Part shown: positions 34,555 to 41,932 of the stretch, piece by piece
Layout of the letters: every line of letters begins with the position of its first letter
Position numbering within the stretch: position 1 is the first letter of the stretch
Assembly: GCA_049115815.1 (NCBI GenBank)
Contig: JAGDZO010000005.1
Coordinates: 568,605 to 632,604, forward strand
DNA length: 64,000 nucleotides
Origin: Marinoscillum sp049115815
GTDB taxonomy: Bacteria; Bacteroidota; Bacteroidia; Cytophagales; Cyclobacteriaceae
Direction of reading: 5' to 3'
Made by a program: the position numbers and the translations under genes
Notes under the pieces: generated by a model
The model's database searches: none
What the model was told of the DNA's origin: nothing
The model's input: only the letters and a program-made list of their open reading frames with translations

Positions 34555-35115
34555 ATGGAAGAGATCGATTTTTATCTAGACCACCTAGTGGAAATGATGG
34601 ACAAAGCAGTAACACACTGCAACTCAGAACTAGCGAGAATAAGAGCTGGAAAGGCCTCTCCCAATATGCTTGACAGTGTCTCGCTAGATTATTACGGAAC
34701 TATGACCCCTCTCAATCAAGTGGCATCTGTCACCACTCCAGATGCGAGATCAATCATCATCAAACCATGGGAGAAAAAAACGATTCCTGATATAGAGAAA
34801 GCTATCATCAATGCCAATTTGGGATTCAACCCGCAAAATGATGGTGACATTGTAAGAATCAACGTGCCTCCTTTGACAGAAGAAAGAAGAATTGCTCTGG
34901 TAAAGCAAGCCAAAGCAGAATCTGAAAAGGGTAAGATCAGCTTGAGAAATGTGCGAAAAGAGGTAATGGATTCTCTAAAAAAACTACTTAAGGATGGTGC
35001 TCCAGAAGATGCCATCAAAGGAGCCGAGGAAGAGGTTCAAAAAATCACTGATAGCCACTCTAAGAAGATAGAAGAATTACTTGAGGTGAAGGAAAAAGAC
35101 ATCATGACTATCTGA
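34555..35115 (+). CDS. frr: Ribosome recycling factor
   Basis: Splits post-termination ribosomes together with EF-G. 186 residues; the conserved ARIRAGKASPNMLD near the N-terminus and PPLTEERRIALVKQAK in the middle identify it. Its TGA stop is directly back to back with the nadD stop on the other strand. Confidence 0.97.
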   Translation: MEEIDFYLDHLVEMMDKAVTHCNSELARIRAGKASPNMLDSVSLDYYGTMTPLNQVASVTTPDARSIIIKPWEKKTIPDIEKAIINANLGFNPQNDGDIVRINVPPLTEERRIALVKQAKAESEKGKISLRNVRKEVMDSLKKLLKDGAPEDAIKGAEEEVQKITDSHSKKIEELLEVKEKDIMTI

Positions 35116-35126
35116 TCACTGATAGT
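35107..35126. terminator. Weak hairpin at the frr/nadD convergent junction
   Basis: ACTATC and GATAGT (6-bp arms, 8-base loop) flank the two abutting stop codons. It could serve as a bidirectional terminator, but it is short and lacks U-runs. Confidence 0.3.
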
Positions 35127-35688
35127 ACTTTTTGCCCTTGATCAATTCTTCAACCCTGTGGGGAACAAGATATTTGATTGATTGATTTGACTTGATCATT
35201 TTGCGTATCAGTGTGGCGGAGATTTCCATCATTGGAGCTTCTACTACTAAGACACTTTCATGGTCCAATAAATCCGAAGGTTTGGAATGAGGCCTAGGAT
35301 ATACTATTAGTTGAAAATGCTCTAAGATAGACTGATGGTTTTTCCATTTCCTAAATGATCCCAAATTGTCCTCACCAATAATCAATGAAAACTCATGTTG
35401 TGGATATTTTTCAGCCAAGACAGTGAGGGTATCAATTGTGTAACTCGGGCGAGGCATACCAAATTCCACATCACTGGCCTTAAAGTGATAGTCATCTTCT
35501 ATCGCTGCTCGGACTAGATCAATTCGATCAAACTCATGTAGCAAACCTTTATTTTTCTTAAAAGGATTTTGGGGTGATACTACGAACCAAATCTCGTCTA
35601 TGGGAGTGGTCTCTCTGATCACATTGGCAATGATCAAATGACCAACATGAATGGGATTAAAAGAACCAAAAAATAATCCGACCTTCAT
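35116..35688 (-). CDS. nadD: Nicotinate-nucleotide adenylyltransferase
   Basis: Converts nicotinate mononucleotide and ATP to deamido-NAD. 190 residues with the nucleotidyltransferase motif GSFNPIHVGHL at residues 9-19 and the C-terminal ISATLIRKMIK. Its start overlaps the gmk stop by 4 bases. Confidence 0.95.
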   Translation of the reverse strand: MKVGLFFGSFNPIHVGHLIIANVIRETTPIDEIWFVVSPQNPFKKNKGLLHEFDRIDLVRAAIEDDYHFKASDVEFGMPRPSYTIDTLTVLAEKYPQHEFSLIIGEDNLGSFRKWKNHQSILEHFQLIVYPRPHSKPSDLLDHESVLVVEAPMMEISATLIRKMIKSNQSIKYLVPHRVEELIKGKKYYQ

Positions 35689-36254
35689 TTGATAAATGCT
35701 TTTACCAGGTCCTCGGCCTCATTGAAGGCAACTTCCAGATCCTTGTTAATAAGCTCATAGTCGAACTGATTGGCATAGCTCATTTCTTTCTCAGCTTTTG
35801 CCAATCTCACACCTATCTTCTCTTCTGATTCTGTATTGCGAGCTCTCAATCGATTCTCCAAAACACTAATGCTTTCCGCATTGACAAAAACTGCCAAAGC
35901 TTGCTCACCGAGTACTTTTTTGAGATTAACCCCACCAACCACATCCACATCGAAAATCACGTGCCTACCGCTTTGCCAGATGCGATCGACTTCTGACCTT
36001 AAAGTGCCATAAAAAATATCTTCATAGACCTCTTGCCACTCAAGGATCTCTCCGTCTGAAACCTTTTGCTTAAAAGCCTCTGTCGTAAGAAAAAAATAAT
36101 CTTTCCCATCTGTCTCAACCTCTTCTCTTGGTTGACGAGTAGTTGCCGAAACCGAAAACTCTAAGCTTGGAATCTTTTCAATTAAATGCTTAACGATAGT
36201 GGTTTTTCCAGCGCCCGAAGGGGCACAAAAAATTATCGCTTTTCCTTTATTCAT
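35685..36254 (-). CDS. gmk: Guanylate kinase
   Basis: Phosphorylates GMP to GDP. 189 residues; P-loop APSGAGKT at residues 11-18, then SVSATTRQPREEVETDGKDYFF (the GMP-binding region) and DVDVVGGVNLKK. It overlaps both neighbours by 4 bases, which ties its expression to the sigma/anti-sigma pair upstream. Confidence 0.96.
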   Translation of the reverse strand: MNKGKAIIFCAPSGAGKTTIVKHLIEKIPSLEFSVSATTRQPREEVETDGKDYFFLTTEAFKQKVSDGEILEWQEVYEDIFYGTLRSEVDRIWQSGRHVIFDVDVVGGVNLKKVLGEQALAVFVNAESISVLENRLRARNTESEEKIGVRLAKAEKEMSYANQFDYELINKDLEVAFNEAEDLVKAFIK

Positions 36255-36523
36255 GCTGTCGGCAGGTTGTGAATTTTGCGCTTTATTTCTGACGCCAAAT
36301 CTACAGGAACCTTCTTTTTTGCAAGCTTAGTTTTGAGTAAAAGTCTCAATTGCTTTTCCACCTCGAATTGCTCTAAGCAACTCATACATCGATCGATGTG
36401 ATCCACTACATATTGCTCTTCACTATCGTTGGCCTCATTGTCCAGCATTAAGTAGAGAATTTTCAGGAATTTTTCAAATTCTTTACAGCCACTTTGATCA
36501 GTTTTCGGACTATTATTCTGCAT
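36251..36523 (-). CDS. Putative zinc-binding anti-sigma factor
   Basis: 90-residue soluble protein with an H-x3-C-x2-C motif (HIDRCMSC, about residues 43-50) of the ZAS family, a conserved upstream cysteine (CKEF) and an amphipathic C-terminus. It starts 34 bases after the ECF sigma gene, the usual place for a cognate anti-sigma factor. No membrane span is seen, so it would act in the cytoplasm, possibly sensing redox or zinc state. The assignment is by motif and context. Confidence 0.75.
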   Translation of the reverse strand: MQNNSPKTDQSGCKEFEKFLKILYLMLDNEANDSEEQYVVDHIDRCMSCLEQFEVEKQLRLLLKTKLAKKKVPVDLASEIKRKIHNLPTA

Positions 36524-36557
36524 TATGATATTTTTTTGATTCTTGAGTGGTTTTAAA

Positions 36558-37136
36558 TTAATACCCTAAAGAAGTGGCATAAGACTTCAATCTTTCCTTC
36601 AGCAAGTTTCTTGCTCTATGCAGTCTAGATCTCACCGTTCCAATTGGAATATCTAAAATTTTGGCCATTTCTTCATATTTAAATCCTTCAAGATCACAGA
36701 GAATAATCACGGTTCTGAAATCAACATCAAGAGAATTTAGCGCTAGAGTGATCTCATCACCTATCATTTCTTTGACTGTTTCCACACGCAAATCAACCGT
36801 AGCGTTCCCTTCCACTTCTTCAGAGTTGTAATAAGACTCCACTTCGTTGTAATCTACTTTGGCTGGCTGCTTACTCTTCTTTCTGAAGTCATTGATAAAA
36901 CTATTTTTCAATATTCTATACAACCAAGCCTTGGCATTGGTTCCTTGCTCAAAAGAATTAATGAATCTAAATGCCTTCAAATAAGTATCCTGAACAAGAT
37001 CTTTTGAATCATCTTCGTCATAGGTCAACCTATAGGCGAAATTATACATGGCATCAACGTAGGGCATAAATTCACTATTGAAGATATGTTCTGCTTCAGC
37101 TTTGGAGTAGGTACGTTTTACAAAATCCTGTGTCAT
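36558..37136 (-). CDS. ECF-type RNA polymerase sigma factor
   Basis: 192 residues with sigma region 2 (YNFAYRLTYDEDDSKDLVQDTYLKAFRF, about 31-60; AWLYRILKNSFINDFRKK) and region 4 (LEGFKYEEMAKILDIPIGTVRSRLHRARNLLKE, about 150-182). The linker between them is acidic and lacks other domains. It heads the operon with the anti-sigma factor, gmk and nadD. Palindromic sequence lies upstream. The regulon is unknown. Confidence 0.92.
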   Translation of the reverse strand: MTQDFVKRTYSKAEAEHIFNSEFMPYVDAMYNFAYRLTYDEDDSKDLVQDTYLKAFRFINSFEQGTNAKAWLYRILKNSFINDFRKKSKQPAKVDYNEVESYYNSEEVEGNATVDLRVETVKEMIGDEITLALNSLDVDFRTVIILCDLEGFKYEEMAKILDIPIGTVRSRLHRARNLLKERLKSYATSLGY

Positions 37137-37169
37137 TGTCTAATGGCTTTACCAATATTTGCACATTCG

Positions 37170-37206
37170 CATGAAGTCTATAAAAACTTCATGTATGTAC
37201 ATGTAC
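37170..37206. promoter_or_regulatory. Palindromic sequence upstream of the ECF sigma gene
   Basis: Two dyads are adjacent: CATGAAGT / ACTTCATG with an 8-base spacer (37170-37193), and the perfect 10-mer GTACATGTAC (37197-37206). They lie 34-70 bases before the sigma start and about 125 bases before the divergent glycosyltransferase. They could be operator sites. No consensus promoter was recognised here. Confidence 0.4.
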
Positions 37207-37331
37207 TTACGTGAGGATCTGATTATTGTTTAGAATAAATCTAAATTGTATTAAGTAATGATTGCAATGGAATTCAAGCCACTTTATTGCGCTAATTGAT
37301 TTCAAGACAATAGTAAAACACATAAGAATCA

Positions 37332-38096
37332 ATGAAATTATCAGTTCTGATAATCACTTATAATGAGGAGAAACACATTGCGAAATGTCTTAAGAGTGTG
37401 CAGAAAATAGCTGACGAAATCATTGTTGTGGATTCGTACTCTGATGATAAGACAGTGGATATCTGTAAGGAATTCGGAGTTCGTCTCATTCAGCGAGCGT
37501 ATCCCGGCCAGGTAGAACAGAAGCAATTTGCTTTGAGCCAAGCCGCGTTTCCAATGGTGCTGTCCATTGACGGTGATGAAGAGTTGAACGATGAACTATT
37601 GAAGGCTATATCGAGAGAAAAAGACAAATCATTTCCTTTATCGGGCTACTACTTTAGAAGGAAGGCTTTTTATCAAGGTGCATGGGTCAACTTTGGTGAC
37701 TGGTCTTCAGAGTGGAAGCTGAGGTTATGGAAAAAAGATGCCGCTAATTGGGTCGGCCCTAATCCTCACGACAAAGTGATTCTAGATAATAAGAACAATT
37801 CAAAAAAACTCTCTGGACTACTTCACCATTTTACATTCGAGACTTTAGATGAACACATATGTCAGGTCCACAAGTACGCCAAAATCAGTGGTCGTTCGAA
37901 TCTCAATAGAGGTAGAAGATTCCCATTTCTCAGAATGGTAGCTAGTCCGTTGGTATATTTTTTAAAGTCATACATCCTAAAAGGAGGATTTCTAGACGGT
38001 AAGAGAGGTTGGCATATAGCTATGCTATCCATGCTTGAAAAATTTCTGAAGTACAGAATTCAGATGCAATTAAGGAATACTAATTCCTTGAACTAA
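37332..38096 (+). CDS. Family 2 glycosyltransferase (LPS core WaaE/KdtX-like)
   Basis: 254 residues. A GT-A fold domain begins at residue 3 (LSVLIITYNEEKHIAKCLKSV) with the acidic motif SIDGDEEL near residue 80 in the DxD position. The later part (WVNFGDWSSEWKLRLWKKD...NPHDKV) resembles the WaaE/KdtX group that adds sugars to lipopolysaccharide core. It has no signal peptide. Its stop codon overlaps the stop of the convergent glycosyltransferase by 2 bases. Acceptor and sugar are not predictable. Confidence 0.85.
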   Translation: MKLSVLIITYNEEKHIAKCLKSVQKIADEIIVVDSYSDDKTVDICKEFGVRLIQRAYPGQVEQKQFALSQAAFPMVLSIDGDEELNDELLKAISREKDKSFPLSGYYFRRKAFYQGAWVNFGDWSSEWKLRLWKKDAANWVGPNPHDKVILDNKNNSKKLSGLLHHFTFETLDEHICQVHKYAKISGRSNLNRGRRFPFLRMVASPLVYFLKSYILKGGFLDGKRGWHIAMLSMLEKFLKYRIQMQLRNTNSLN

Positions 38097-39169
38097 GCAT
38101 AGCCCTGAAATAGCTCCTCAAATTTTTTCACAGTAGCTTGAATACTGAATATATCTACTGCCCTTTGTTTTGCGTTTTCAATTAAAGCGTTTCTTAATTC
38201 TTGGTTCTCAAGGATTTCCATAATCTTTTCGGCTAATTGTTTTGGGTTGCTGTTTTCAAATAAAAAGCCGGATTCTCCATCAACAATAATGTCTGGAATA
38301 CCACCAAATTTTGAAGCTACTACCGGAACACCTGCTAGCATTGATTCTACCACAACCAAACCAAATCCATCCATTTGGCTGGCCAAGACGGTAACATCGA
38401 ACTGTGAATAGTAAAGAGGCATCAACTGTCGAGCTACCTCACCTGTAAAAACTAATCGTTGCTTTGGGCGTTCCCTCTCAATTTCTGTATTCAAGTGTTT
38501 TTGCTCAATACCAACAAACAATATCAGTATATCAGTAGGCAGGTATTTCAGCGATTCAATGAGAACTTTTTGATATTTTAATCTACTGACACACCCGACA
38601 ACTGTTTCATTGCCAATCCCAAGTTTTTGCCTTAGATTGATCCTCTCTTGTTCGTCAATACCTTCCTCAAATTCACCTTGATCAACTCCATTGTGAATCA
38701 CTTGCAAATAATTCTCAGGATAGCCTTTCTTCACGAAAATCTCTTTCAATCCATTACTGACCATGACGATTTTTTCAGTCGCCTTGGTATGAATCCACCG
38801 CTTAATCCATGGTTCGTCTCTCGGCCTTTGTCTCCGTACAAATATGAGCTTGGCAGACATCCCAAAGATCCACTTTGCCACAATGGCCAGATTTCTGTCG
38901 CGCCCTGCCTGAGGACTGACTAGTTGTATTTTATAAAGGCTGGTTATTTTGGCTAGTAGTCGTGCTGAGCCCAAATCAAAATATCCCGCGAAATCAATCG
39001 AGTGACATGTAATGCCTTCTAGTTCCTTCAACTCGTCTTGCAGCAAGCTATTTTTAGGGCATGCAATATGCACATCATGACCTCTCTCGGAGAGTCCTTT
39101 TGCTAGATAAATAATCGAAAAAGTGGCCCCAGCAAGACCTCCTTGATGAGTAGTAAAAAGTATCCTCAT
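38093..39169 (-). CDS. Family 4 (GT-B) glycosyltransferase
   Basis: Starting at MRILFTTHQGG the protein has 358 residues. The N-terminal half shows GGLAGATFSIIYLAKGLSERGHDV; the C-terminal half has the GT4 donor-site motif MDGFGLVVVESMLAGVPVVAS followed by GGIPDIIVDGESGFLF. The reading frame is open 27 codons further upstream, but that part lies in the inverted-repeat element and shows no family similarity. The start codon directly follows a hairpin arm and a T-run. Confidence 0.9.
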   Translation of the reverse strand: MRILFTTHQGGLAGATFSIIYLAKGLSERGHDVHIACPKNSLLQDELKELEGITCHSIDFAGYFDLGSARLLAKITSLYKIQLVSPQAGRDRNLAIVAKWIFGMSAKLIFVRRQRPRDEPWIKRWIHTKATEKIVMVSNGLKEIFVKKGYPENYLQVIHNGVDQGEFEEGIDEQERINLRQKLGIGNETVVGCVSRLKYQKVLIESLKYLPTDILILFVGIEQKHLNTEIERERPKQRLVFTGEVARQLMPLYYSQFDVTVLASQMDGFGLVVVESMLAGVPVVASKFGGIPDIIVDGESGFLFENSNPKQLAEKIMEILENQELRNALIENAKQRAVDIFSIQATVKKFEELFQGYA

Positions 39170-39173
39170 AAAA

Positions 39174-39309
39174 AAAGAGGCTGTCACAAAAGTATCATTG
39201 GTTGTCAGGATGAGTCCGTCGAAACATAGGTTTGTTTTGACAGACAACATTTCGACAAGCTCAATGTGACACTTCCATAGTAGGAAGCAACTTTTGAGAC
39301 ATCCTCTTT
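39174..39309. repeat. Nested inverted-repeat element (MITE/REP-like), 136 bp
   Basis: The outer 20-bp arms 39174-39193 and 39290-39309 agree at 17 of 20 positions. Inner 22-bp arms 39203-39224 and 39250-39271 agree at 16 of 22 and include GTCGAAA/TTTCGAC ends. It carries no ORF and sits between ahcY and the start codon of the GT4 gene. Structure suggests a small non-autonomous mobile element or a REP-type palindrome; it could also terminate ahcY transcription. Confidence 0.6.
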
Positions 39310-39332
39310 AAATCTATAATGATTTTTCTAAA

Positions 39333-40640
39333 TCAATATCTGTAGGTCTCAGGCTTATATGGTCCTTCGACAGTTACGCCTATGTAATCAGCTTGATCTT
39401 TAGAAAGTGTCTCTAACTCAACGCCAATCTTAGCCAAATGTAGCGCTGCTACTTTTTCGTCCAAATGTTTAGGCAAAGTATATACGGCATTTTCATAAGC
39501 GTCAATATTCGTCCACAATTCGATTTGCGCCAAAGTTTGGTTGGTGAATGAGTTGGACATCACGAATGAAGGGTGTCCCGTAGCACATCCAAGATTAACC
39601 AATCTACCTTCCGCCAATAAGATGATTTCATTGCCATCAACATTATAAAGATCCACTTGAGGTTTGATCTCCACTTTAGAATCGCCATAGTTATTGTTTA
39701 ACCAAGCTACGTCTATTTCATTGTCGAAATGACCAATATTACAAACTATGGTTTTGTCACCCATCAATTTGAAATGCTCTCCGCGGATGATATCCTTATT
39801 ACCAGTCGCAGTGACAATGATGTCTGCTCTAGGAGCTGCGTCTACCATTTTCTTCACTTCATAACCGTCCATAGCAGCTTGCAATGCACAGATAGGATCG
39901 ATCTCAGTAACAATCACGCGAACACCAGCGCCTCTCAATGAAGCCGCAGATCCTTTACCCACATCTCCGTATCCAGCTACCACTGCTACTTTACCTGCCA
40001 ACATAATATCCGTAGCTCTTCGAATCGCATCTACCAATGACTCTTTACAGCCGTACTTGTTGTCAAATTTTGACTTAGTAACCGAATCATTGACATTGAT
40101 CGCAGGCATTGGCAGTGTACCATTTCTCATGCGCTCATATAATCTATGTACTCCCGTGGTAGTTTCCTCAGATAGACCATTGATGCCCTCTACTAGTTCT
40201 GGATATCTATCCAAAACCATATTGGTCAAATCTCCACCATCATCTAGAATCATATTTAGTGGCTTGCCACCTTCAAAAGCAAATAACGTTTGCTCTATAC
40301 ACCAATCAAATTCCTCCTCATTCAAGCCCTTCCATGCATATACGGGGATTCCAGCTTTAGCGATAGCTGCTGCCGCGTGATCTTGTGTAGAGAATATATT
40401 ACACGAAGACCATGAAACTTCAGCTCCAAGCTCTACCAATGTCTCTATCAATACTGCTGTTTGTATAGTCATGTGAAGACATCCAGCTATTCTTGCTCCA
40501 CTCAATGGCTTAGAAGCTCCATATTCTTCTCTCAGTGCCATCAATCCTGGCATTTCTGCTTCTGCAAGTTTGATTTCATTTCGACCAAAATCAGCTTGGC
40601 TAATGTCTTTTACTTTGTAAGTCAATTTTTCTTCAATCAT
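39333..40640 (-). CDS. ahcY: S-adenosylhomocysteine hydrolase
   Basis: Hydrolyses S-adenosylhomocysteine to adenosine and homocysteine, keeping methylation reactions going. The start MIEEKLTYKVKDIS gives 435 residues, matching the family; an open frame 23 codons longer was rejected. The NAD-binding motif GYGDVGKGSA, the substrate motifs CNIFSTQDHAAAAI and NVNDSVTKSKFDN, and the C-terminal GPYKPETYRY are all present. Confidence 0.97.
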   Translation of the reverse strand: MIEEKLTYKVKDISQADFGRNEIKLAEAEMPGLMALREEYGASKPLSGARIAGCLHMTIQTAVLIETLVELGAEVSWSSCNIFSTQDHAAAAIAKAGIPVYAWKGLNEEEFDWCIEQTLFAFEGGKPLNMILDDGGDLTNMVLDRYPELVEGINGLSEETTTGVHRLYERMRNGTLPMPAINVNDSVTKSKFDNKYGCKESLVDAIRRATDIMLAGKVAVVAGYGDVGKGSAASLRGAGVRVIVTEIDPICALQAAMDGYEVKKMVDAAPRADIIVTATGNKDIIRGEHFKLMGDKTIVCNIGHFDNEIDVAWLNNNYGDSKVEIKPQVDLYNVDGNEIILLAEGRLVNLGCATGHPSFVMSNSFTNQTLAQIELWTNIDAYENAVYTLPKHLDEKVAALHLAKIGVELETLSKDQADYIGVTVEGPYKPETYRY

Positions 40641-40675
40641 GGGTACGTTTTTTATCCGCGCAATTTTTGTTGGCG

Positions 40676-40683
40676 CAAAATTA
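40676..40683 (-). promoter_or_regulatory. Possible promoter (-7 box) of ahcY
   Basis: Minus-strand TAATTTTG matches TAnnTTTG 36 bases before the ahcY start, in the 65-base gap after birA. No TTTG is found at the expected -33 position. Confidence 0.35.
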
Positions 40684-40705
40684 GATAATTCGGAGGTATT
40701 TGCCC

Positions 40706-41464
40706 TCACTTCATAAATGTGATTTCTTTGACGTCAAAACGCCTGGATCGATCATTTGTTTTCACCACCAGTTTACCCGAATCATCAACCCCGAGAATTT
40801 CCCCTTTGAAAGACCCTTCAGAATCTTCAAAAATATGCTCCTCTCCTCTCCATCGCATGTTACTATAGTACTCTTGCATGATCTCTGATCGCCGATTGGA
40901 TCGGAGTTTTAGATAATACTTTTCAAACTGCACCACGATATCTTCGAGGAGTTCTAGTCGATCAATTGCTTGATTAGTCACCTTGAATAGTGATGTAGCA
41001 TTAGGGTTGCCAAATTCGGTTTGATTCACGTTGATGCCAATCCCAACCACCATACTCTCTATCATCCCGGCATTCAAGCAAGACTCAATCAATACACCAC
41101 CTGCTTTAAAGTCATTGAGATATAGATCATTGGGCCATTTGAGTTCAGCTCTGATGTCCACATCGCTTTCTATTGCAGACAATACTGCTAGACCGGCTAT
41201 TATATTTATCAAATAGATGTCTTTTGGTTGCAATGATTTAGGCTTGAGGTACATGGAAAAAAGCAGGTTTTGTCCAGGACTGCTTTCCCACATATTTCCC
41301 CGTTGACCTTTGCCCTTAATCTGATGATCGGTATGAATCAAATGTCCTTCCGCAAGATTTCCTGATTTGGCACGATTCACCATCTCCTCATTTGTACTGT
41401 GACATTCTGGCAGATATTCAATGCTTTTCGCTAAGAATAGAGGTTTGGCAAAGTATTTATGCAA
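40706..41464 (-). CDS. birA: Biotin-[acetyl-CoA-carboxylase] ligase
   Basis: Attaches biotin to carrier lysines such as that of the BCCP-like protein at 33275. 252 residues, catalytic domain only: no N-terminal helix-turn-helix, so it is not a repressor-type BirA. The biotin/ATP-binding motif GKGQRGNMW and KWPNDLYL are visible, with GVLIES and GIGINVN downstream. The start appears to be TTG: the family-like N-terminus begins there and the first ATG is 27 codons later. Confidence 0.93.
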   Translation of the reverse strand: MHKYFAKPLFLAKSIEYLPECHSTNEEMVNRAKSGNLAEGHLIHTDHQIKGKGQRGNMWESSPGQNLLFSMYLKPKSLQPKDIYLINIIAGLAVLSAIESDVDIRAELKWPNDLYLNDFKAGGVLIESCLNAGMIESMVVGIGINVNQTEFGNPNATSLFKVTNQAIDRLELLEDIVVQFEKYYLKLRSNRRSEIMQEYYSNMRWRGEEHIFEDSEGSFKGEILGVDDSGKLVVKTNDRSRRFDVKEITFMK

Positions 41465-41509
41465 CGTTAATTTGTTAGTTTTGACACAAAATTGAATTAA
41501 AAATACTGA

Positions 41510-41884
41510 ATGCAGGCTAAAGCAAATGAGGAAGTAACCTCAACGCAACTTGGCGAAACAATCGCTCAGGGAATGTTGGAGAAAAAAGCTTCTGAAGTGA
41601 TGATAATGGACTTGCGAGATGTGAAAAATGCTGTGGCCGATTATTTCGTTATCTGCTCCGGAAACTCTGACACCCAAATAGACGCAATAGCCGACTCTAT
41701 AGAGGAAGAAGTATTCAAATCTACAAGTCAATCCCCTTGGAAAAGAGAGGGCAAGGAAGGAAAAGAGTGGTTGATCATAGACTATGTAGATGTGGTCGCC
41801 CATGTTTTCAATAACGAAAAGCGGGCTTTTTACGGCCTGGAAGACCTTTGGGGAGATGCCAAAATCGTGAAAATCGATGCATGA
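41510..41884 (+). CDS. rsfS: Ribosomal silencing factor RsfS
   Basis: Binds L14 and prevents subunit joining when nutrients are low. 124 residues with the conserved VMIMDLRDVKNAVADYFVICSGNSDTQ region and WLIIDYVDVVAHVFNNEKRAFYGLEDLWGDA. It is 48 bases upstream of ftsH, probably in one transcript. Confidence 0.94.
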   Translation: MQAKANEEVTSTQLGETIAQGMLEKKASEVMIMDLRDVKNAVADYFVICSGNSDTQIDAIADSIEEEVFKSTSQSPWKREGKEGKEWLIIDYVDVVAHVFNNEKRAFYGLEDLWGDAKIVKIDA

Positions 41885-41932
41885 ACCAATTTCACTAGTA
41901 AGCGTTAAGCAAATAAACTTTAAGCATATATA

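Noticed and set aside
39170..39250. 27-codon upstream extension of the GT4 gene
   Set aside because: It lies in the inverted-repeat element and shows no glycosyltransferase similarity.
40641..40709. Upstream extension of ahcY, and a possible SAM/SAH riboswitch there
   Set aside because: The extension is not conserved in the family, and the 65-base gap is short, AT-rich and without a recognisable riboswitch fold.
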